Source: Alphaproteobacteria bacterium
GTDB lineage: Bacteria > Pseudomonadota > Alphaproteobacteria > Caulobacterales > Maricaulaceae
DNA length: 64,000 nucleotides
Assembly (NCBI GenBank): GCA_018222865.1
Contig: JAAEZM010000001.1
Span: 227,737-291,736 of the forward strand
Direction of reading: 5' to 3'
In this document: positions 58,467 to 64,000 of the stretch, in pieces
Layout of the letters: each line of letters opens with the position of its first letter
How positions within the stretch are numbered: the stretch's first letter is position 1
Made by a program: the position numbers and the translations under genes
Notes under the pieces: model-generated
Seen by the model: the letters and a program-made list of their open reading frames with translations, nothing else
What the model was told of the DNA's origin: nothing
The model's database searches: none

Positions 58467-59869
58467 TGCGCGCTATCTATCTCATCGCCCGACGCGAATA
58501 CCTCTCCTATGTCGCCACATGGGGGTTTTGGCTGTCGCTCGCCTCTGTTCCGATGTTCATGGCCCTCGGGCTTGGCCTGCCCATCCTGATCGAGAACTCG
58601 CAACCAACCCGCTATTACGTGCTGGTGGATGAAACCGGCGGCGAGCTGAATGACGCCGTGCGTGCGGCCATCGCCGAACAGGCCCGTCGCAATCGGGAAG
58701 AGGCGCTGGAGCTGGTTACCGAAATGGTCGGCGATGATCCCCAGGTCCAGTCCATGCTTGAAGCGAACATGCCGGAGCCTGCGGATGAGGCTGATTTTGT
58801 GCGTGTTCACAGCTTTGAAGACACCACAATCGAGGCCCTGCGGCCCTATCTAACGGGCGAACGCCTCTTCATCAGCCCCTCGGGTGAGGAGACTGAACTT
58901 TTCGCTGCGGTCTATTTGCGCCGAAACGGCGAAGCGATCGAAATCGACTATTGGAGCCGCAATCTCACCAATGCCTCGCTTCGATCACAGATCGGCCGCG
59001 CGCTTGGCGATTACATGCGGGCGAGCCGGCTGAGACAGGAAGGTGTGTCGCTGGAGGTGCTCAATGCCGCCGACAGCCTGCGCCCGGATGTGCGCGAGCT
59101 GAGCCCGTTCCGTGAAACCGCCGATGCGGAGATTACCAGCGCTGAGCGCCTGCCCTTCTTCGTGGCGGTCGCTGTCGCCTTTGGCCTGTGGATCATCATT
59201 TTCTCCGTCGTGAACATGCTGCTGACCGCGATGATTGAGGAGAAAGGCAATAAGGTGCTCGAAATGATGCTGTCGTCTGCGCGGCATCATGAAATCCTGA
59301 CGGGCAAGCTCTTCGGTGTCGCCGCTGTCTCCTTCACCCTGCTTGCCGTCTGGGGCAGTATCAGCATGGCCGGCGGCGCACTTTTCCAGACCGCCGCCAC
59401 AGCAGCGGGACTTCCGATCGCGGATATTATGAGCTCGCTGCTCGATCCCGGCCTGATCTTTCCGGCCCTGGGCTATTTCATCATCGGCTATTTCGTCTAT
59501 GGCGCTGTTTTCCTTGCGATCGGATCCCTGTGCGAGACCTTGCAGGACGCCCAGACACTAATGAGCCCGATCATGCTGGTCATGATGGTCCCGCTCTTTC
59601 TGGTCATGGTCGCCCTGGACACGCCGGACAGCCCGATCATCGCCGTGGCCAGCTGGGTTCCCGTGTGGACGCCCTTCTTGATGCTGGCCCGCCTGCCTCA
59701 GGATCCGCCCATGATCGAGATCCTGGGATCAACCGCATTGATGATTATCACAGCCATTGTGGTGATCTGGGGTGCGGGACGCCTTTTCCGCATGGGCGCG
59801 CTTAACCAGGCCAATCAGGAGACGGTGAAAAACTGGTTCCGGTTCGGACAGAAGAAGACGACCGGCTAG
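58466..59869 (+). CDS. ABC transporter permease (NatB-like)
   Basis: MIEEKGNKVLEMMLSSARHHEILTGKLFGV; multi-TM. Confidence 0.92.
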   Translation: MRAIYLIARREYLSYVATWGFWLSLASVPMFMALGLGLPILIENSQPTRYYVLVDETGGELNDAVRAAIAEQARRNREEALELVTEMVGDDPQVQSMLEANMPEPADEADFVRVHSFEDTTIEALRPYLTGERLFISPSGEETELFAAVYLRRNGEAIEIDYWSRNLTNASLRSQIGRALGDYMRASRLRQEGVSLEVLNAADSLRPDVRELSPFRETADAEITSAERLPFFVAVAVAFGLWIIIFSVVNMLLTAMIEEKGNKVLEMMLSSARHHEILTGKLFGVAAVSFTLLAVWGSISMAGGALFQTAATAAGLPIADIMSSLLDPGLIFPALGYFIIGYFVYGAVFLAIGSLCETLQDAQTLMSPIMLVMMVPLFLVMVALDTPDSPIIAVASWVPVWTPFLMLARLPQDPPMIEILGSTALMIITAIVVIWGAGRLFRMGALNQANQETVKNWFRFGQKKTTG

Positions 59870-60345
59870 GCGGCGCTTTCATCGTCCCTGCCGGCCAGGA
59901 GAGCCGGATTGACCCGCACGCGAACATCGCGCGGATCGACCGGCTCACCGCATTCCGAACACGTCGTAACAGGCGTAAAATCCTGCCCGCACGCCATATG
60001 GGTATGTATCAGGGGCGGGCCGTCTTCACCGGCGTAATGCTTGTCACCCCAATGCACGAGGGCGATCAGGGCGGGATAGAGATCCAGCCCCTTTTGCGTC
60101 AGCCGGTATTCATGGCGCACCGGGCGATCCTGATAGGGTCTTTTTTCCAGCACCCCTTCTTCAACGAGCAGGGCCAGGCGCTCGGTCAGAACCCGGCGGG
60201 CAATGCCCAGGCGCTTCTGGAAATCATCAAATCGACGCACACGCAAAAAGGCCTCACGCAGGACCAGCAAGGTCCAGCGATCACCAATAACGGCCAGGGT
60301 TCGCGCCAGCGAACATGTCTGCGAGCTCAACTCTTTCCAACGCAT
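59866..60345 (-). CDS. HxlR family winged-helix regulator
   Basis: CSLARTLAVIGDRWTLLVLREAFLRVRRFDDFQKRLGIARRVLTERL. Confidence 0.93.
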   Translation of the reverse strand: MRWKELSSQTCSLARTLAVIGDRWTLLVLREAFLRVRRFDDFQKRLGIARRVLTERLALLVEEGVLEKRPYQDRPVRHEYRLTQKGLDLYPALIALVHWGDKHYAGEDGPPLIHTHMACGQDFTPVTTCSECGEPVDPRDVRVRVNPALLAGRDDESAA

Positions 60346-60378
60346 GTCCGATTACTGCCATTGACTCCGTTCCATTTC

Positions 60379-60395
60379 AAGACTCATATAGTCTT
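60379..60395. promoter_or_regulatory. 17-bp inverted repeat between divergent HxlR and SDR genes
   Basis: AAGACT-CATAT-AGTCTT. Confidence 0.6.
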
Positions 60396-60415
60396 AAATT
60401 AAGATGGAGTGAGGG

Positions 60416-61159
60416 ATGAGCTCACGAAATGCGAGTTGCGCCATCGTTGGCGCAGGTGATTATATCGGGGCAGCAATCGCCCGGAAATTCGCCAGCGAGG
60501 GCTATACCGTCTTCGCCGGGCGCCGGAATGGCGAAAAACTGGAAAGCCTCAAGGACGAGATCGCGGCCAAAGGCGGCACGCTTGTCCCAGTCTCCATGGA
60601 TGCACGCCAGGAAGACAGCGTCACGGCCTTTCTCAAAGCCGCCAATGAGGCTGCGCCGCTGGAAGTGGTGATTTCCAATCCCGGCGCCAATGTTCAATTC
60701 CCCTTGCTGGAAACCACTGAACGGACCTTCTTCAAGGTCTGGGAGATGGCCTGTAAGTCCAGCTTTCTAACCGGGCGCGAAGCCGCACGCATCATGCTGG
60801 AGCATGGGCGCGGCTCGATCTTCTTTACCGGCGCCACCGCCTCCATGCGCGGCGGCAAGGGCTATGCGGCCTTCGCCAGCGCCAAGGGCGGGCTGCGCCT
60901 GATGGCCCAGGCCATGGCCCGCGAGCTGGGCCCGCAGAACATTCATGTCGCCCATCTTGTCATTGATGCCGGGGTCGATACCGCCTTTGTGCGGAACCGT
61001 ATCGAGCAGGCAATGGGTTCGGACGTTCTGGAAAACATGCCGCCGGACCGTTTGATGGACCCGGCCTCAATCGCCAATGCCTATTGGGCCCTGCATCAGC
61101 AATCGCGCGATGCCTGGACCCATGAACTTGATCTGCGTCCTTATGGGGAGACCTGGTAA
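60416..61159 (+). CDS. SDR family oxidoreductase
   Basis: IVGAGDYIGAAIARKFASEGYTVFAGRRN; no classical YxxxK; S-A-K-G-G present. Confidence 0.9.
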   Translation: MSSRNASCAIVGAGDYIGAAIARKFASEGYTVFAGRRNGEKLESLKDEIAAKGGTLVPVSMDARQEDSVTAFLKAANEAAPLEVVISNPGANVQFPLLETTERTFFKVWEMACKSSFLTGREAARIMLEHGRGSIFFTGATASMRGGKGYAAFASAKGGLRLMAQAMARELGPQNIHVAHLVIDAGVDTAFVRNRIEQAMGSDVLENMPPDRLMDPASIANAYWALHQQSRDAWTHELDLRPYGETW

Positions 61160-61755
61160 TGCCCAAGCTCGAATTCCTGTTCGATTTCGGAAGCCCGAAC
61201 GCCTATTTCGCCTGGAAGGCCATGCAGAGCATGGACGCCTTTAAAAACGTCGACATCAAGATCTCGCCAGTCCTTCTGGGCGGGATTTTCAAGGCGACCA
61301 ATAATCAGCCCCCCATGCTCGCCTTCGGCGACGTACCCGCAAAGATGAAGTATCTCGGCATTGAGATGGAGCGCTTTCAAAAGCGCACCGGCATTACCGG
61401 CTTCCAGTTCAACCCCAACTTCCCGGTCAATACGCTCATGCTGATGCGCGGCTGTTTCGTTGCCATCGAGGACGGCAATCTGGAAGCCTATATGGAGGCC
61501 GGCTTCGCGCATATGTGGGAAAAGGGCTCGAAAATGGACGATCCGGAGGTGTTCGCTGCCGCTTTCAACGCAGCCGGCCTGGATGGCCAGCACATCCTCG
61601 ACCGCTCCCAGGACCCGGCAATCAAGAAAGCCCTGATGGACGCAACACAATCCGCCGTCGATCGCGGCGTCTTCGGCATTCCCAGCTTCTTCATCGGGGA
61701 CGAGCTCTATTTCGGGAAAGAGACGCTCTGGGAGATGGCGGAGGCGTCGGGGTAG
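61159..61755 (+). CDS. 2-hydroxychromene-2-carboxylate isomerase / DsbA-family
   Basis: LEFLFDFGSPNAYFAWKAM; GVFGIPSFFIGDELYFGKE. Confidence 0.93.
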   Translation: MPKLEFLFDFGSPNAYFAWKAMQSMDAFKNVDIKISPVLLGGIFKATNNQPPMLAFGDVPAKMKYLGIEMERFQKRTGITGFQFNPNFPVNTLMLMRGCFVAIEDGNLEAYMEAGFAHMWEKGSKMDDPEVFAAAFNAAGLDGQHILDRSQDPAIKKALMDATQSAVDRGVFGIPSFFIGDELYFGKETLWEMAEASG

Positions 61756-61826
61756 GAGCGACCGGGACGGAGGATTTGGCTGCTCCGGTATATCACCAGA
61801 TATTATGCGAAATCATGCAGCTCGGT

Positions 61827-61980
61827 CTTCCCCGCGCGTGGGGAAGTGGGCCGATGCGTCAGCATCGGGTCGAAGGGGGTGAGCGCAGCGCGCTATAGCG
61901 TCATCCTCCGGACTGACGCCCTCCGGCCCCTCCGTCTCGACGCTTCGCGCCGATCCACCTCCCCGCTAACGCAGGGAGGA
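61827..61980. repeat. intergenic imperfect long inverted repeat (two opposed copies of one repeat unit)
   Basis: CTTCCCCGCGCGTGGGGAAGTGGGCCGATGCG...GTCGAAGGGGGTGAGCGC versus minus-strand TCCTCCCTGCGTTAGCGGGGAGGTGGATCGGCGCGAAGCGTCGAGACGGAGGGG. Confidence 0.7.
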
Positions 61981-62022
61981 GAAAAAAGAAAAAGCCGCTC
62001 CCTTGCGGGAACGGCCTTTTCT
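61981..62022 (-). terminator. rpsU terminator
   Basis: Minus strand AAGGCCGTTCCCGCAAGGGAGCGGCTTTTTCTTTTTTC. Confidence 0.85.
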
Positions 62023-62051
62023 TGAGTCTATCAGCTTAGATCCTGGCGATC

Positions 62052-62321
62052 CTAGCGACGTCCACCGCCACGGCGGCCAACGAGACCTTCGCGCTGTGCG
62101 CGCTTGCGTGCGAGCTTGCGCGCCCGACGAATAGCTTCAGCCTTTTGGCGAGCTTTTTTCTCGGACGGCTTCTCAAAATGATTCCGGCGCTTCATCTCAC
62201 GGAAGGTACCCTCCCGCTGCATTTTCTTTTTCAGCGCGCGGAGCGCTTGCTCCACGTTATTATCGCGCACAACGATCTGTACGATGGCTCTCTCTCCATT
62301 AGCTTGGACGTGAAGGACCAT
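62052..62321 (-). CDS. rpsU: 30S ribosomal protein S21 (start uncertain: ATG 62321 or non-canonical ATC 62285)
   Basis: [60 protein letters not shown]. Confidence 0.93.
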   Translation of the reverse strand: MVLHVQANGERAIVQIVVRDNNVEQALRALKKKMQREGTFREMKRRNHFEKPSEKKARQKAEAIRRARKLARKRAQREGLVGRRGGGRR

Positions 62322-62437
62322 CCCCACGTCGCTGGTTCGCCAGAGGCGCGGCAGATAGCAGAGCTGCGACGCTGTGTCCACACTGCTATGACAGACGAAT
62401 GCGTGACCACACAGCCGCTCTGGTCTAGATAGGGGCT

Positions 62438-63115
62438 ATGACACAGACATCTGGCGACCCCGAATTCATTCACTATAGCACAAGAGACACGCTTTTGCAG
62501 GCCATGCTGGCGCATGCGGCTTTTGATGGCTGGAACGCGGCGACCCTGAAATTGGCGAGCGAAGAATCCGGGATTGATGCACATCAGGCACACCTGGCCT
62601 GTCCGCGCGGCGAGCTGGATCTGATCTCACACTGGTCAATGCGTCTGGATGAGGCGGCTGAAACCGTCCTTGCCAGCCTTGATCTTGCGAGCATGAAAAT
62701 CCGCGACAAGGTCACCCAGGGTGTTCTGGCGCGTCTTGAGGCCATCGATATTCATGAAGAGGCCGCGCGGCGCGCCCGCTCCCGCCTGCTCCTGCCCGAT
62801 GCCGGCCATGATGCCAGTCGCCTGGTCTGGGCGACCAGCGATATGATCTGGCGTGTGATTGGCGATCAGTCGACGGATTTCAACTATTATTCCAAGCGAA
62901 CAATCTTGTCCGGCGTCTACGCTTCGACACTGGCGATCTGGCTGGATGATGCCGAGATGGAAAAGAGCAAGTCACGCGAATTCCTTGCCCGGCGGATCCA
63001 GAATGTGATGGATTTCGAAAAGGCCAAGTTCAAAGTGAAATCCATCACCGACAAACTGCCTGACCCGACCGGCATTTTCGCACGCCTTCGCTACGGGTTT
63101 GGCCCACGCGCCTAG
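62438..63115 (+). CDS. COQ9 family ubiquinone biosynthesis protein
   Basis: HAAFDGWNAATLKLASEESGID; WATSDMIWRVIGDQSTDFNYYSKRTILSGVYASTLAIWLDD. Confidence 0.93.
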   Translation: MTQTSGDPEFIHYSTRDTLLQAMLAHAAFDGWNAATLKLASEESGIDAHQAHLACPRGELDLISHWSMRLDEAAETVLASLDLASMKIRDKVTQGVLARLEAIDIHEEAARRARSRLLLPDAGHDASRLVWATSDMIWRVIGDQSTDFNYYSKRTILSGVYASTLAIWLDDAEMEKSKSREFLARRIQNVMDFEKAKFKVKSITDKLPDPTGIFARLRYGFGPRA

Positions 63116-63143
63116 CTGCGTCAGTTTGGCCCACACAGATTGT

Positions 63144-63272
63144 GTGCGCTTAGCCGCCGCGCGGCGGCGTGATGTGGTGATTGCGGTTCGAGCGGACGAG
63201 GCCGGGCACCGCGATGTCAATCACGCCTTCGCCAATGAGCTGGGTGCCAAGCCCGAGACAGTTCAGGCTTAA
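63144..63272 (+). pseudogene. C-terminal remnant of alternative (ubiquinol) oxidase
   Basis: In-frame RRDVVIAVRADEAGHRDVNHAFANELGAKPETVQA* with AOX RADEAxHRDVNH signature, no start or upstream domain. Confidence 0.8.
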
Positions 63273-64000
63273 GCCGTATCGCGATAGCTGCCGTCATGAT
63301 TCCAGACAATGACGGCGCCATCGTCAGGGGGCTGAAGGTAATAGCGGTAGAAATGCGCCGGGATGTGACGCTCCGGCTGATACCGCGTTTCGGCAAAGCG
63401 TAGCCGCGCCAGCGTGGTTCGGATCTGGTTATGGAACCGGATCATGCGCGGCTGATCGCGGAAATCCCGGGCGACACACAGGGCGATCGCAAATCCGGGC
63501 CCCTGGGTTCCACAATACGCATCCGCTTCAAGCGAGTTTTCAGGCGCCGTGTATTGCTCTCGCAGGTGCGGCAGGAGCTCGACCTGCAAAGCACTCAATT
63601 CGCGCGCCAGCGCGCCTCTCTGCGCGTCTTGCTCTGCGGTCAGGCGATGGGAGCTTCCCGCATCAATCACCGCAACCCAGGCGTCGATCTGATCAAGCCG
63701 AGCGGTTATGTCCTCAAATTGGACATCAGTGGGACGCGGATCAGCGGCCGCGACTTCCGCTCGGGCCGTTTCAAGGTCTCGCATATAGGCTGACGCCGCG
63801 TTTTGCATGCGTTCCGTGACAAATGCATCGCCCGACATCTCACCGGACTGCGCAGACCGGTCGAGTAGATTATCCAGCGCTTGAGACCCCGCAGCACTTT
63901 CCAGCACGCGCGCATCGTCTTCCTGCGATACGTCCTGAGAGCATCCTGAAAGAAGGCTCATTGCGATAGCAGCCAGGCATGCTGGCTTGATGATCGAAGG
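63269..64000 (-). CDS. putative lipoprotein, 5' end runs off the window
   Basis: Frame open to window edge: ...IIKPACLAAIAMSLLSGCSQD lipobox. Confidence 0.7.
   Translation of the reverse strand, partial: PSIIKPACLAAIAMSLLSGCSQDVSQEDDARVLESAAGSQALDNLLDRSAQSGEMSGDAFVTERMQNAASAYMRDLETARAEVAAADPRPTDVQFEDITARLDQIDAWVAVIDAGSSHRLTAEQDAQRGALARELSALQVELLPHLREQYTAPENSLEADAYCGTQGPGFAIALCVARDFRDQPRMIRFHNQIRTTLARLRFAETRYQPERHIPAHFYRYYLQPPDDGAVIVWNHDGSYRDTA

Noticed and set aside
62972-63220. 82-aa minus-strand ORF over the AOX relic
   Set aside because: The opposite strand carries the recognisable AOX signature; this is its antisense

Overview
GC-rich alphaproteobacterial chromosome window. Gene content (CpdR, GapR, COQ9, aa3-type COX subunit IV, three-gene pnt operon) suggests the Caulobacterales/Maricaulales/Hyphomonadaceae neighbourhood; this is an inference. 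Most of it is housekeeping and metabolic. I see no CRISPR array, transposase, integrase or phage module. Main blocks: (1) a type I secretion locus (ABC transporter, HlyD, and a large cadherin-like/M10 metallopeptidase/RTX substrate); (2) a cobalamin riboswitch with btuB-btuF-btuC-btuD; (3) an operon of two tandem DUF1194 proteins and a lytic transglycosylase; (4) two acyl-CoA dehydrogenases behind a LiuR-like palindrome; (5) a pnt operon interrupted by two small secreted proteins; (6) a NatAB-type exporter; (7) rpsU divergent from COQ9. The items most worth a second look are: a ROSE-like RNA thermometer before hsp20; an alternative-oxidase C-terminal gene remnant after COQ9; a possible AUC start for rpsU; a RibD that keeps only the deaminase half; the secreted pair inside pnt; the mosaic, cysteine-containing T1SS metalloprotease; palindromic operators upstream of desaturase, acyl-CoA dehydrogenase and HxlR/SDR genes; and several unexplained intergenic repeats. 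All family calls come from reading motifs by eye. No database search was run.
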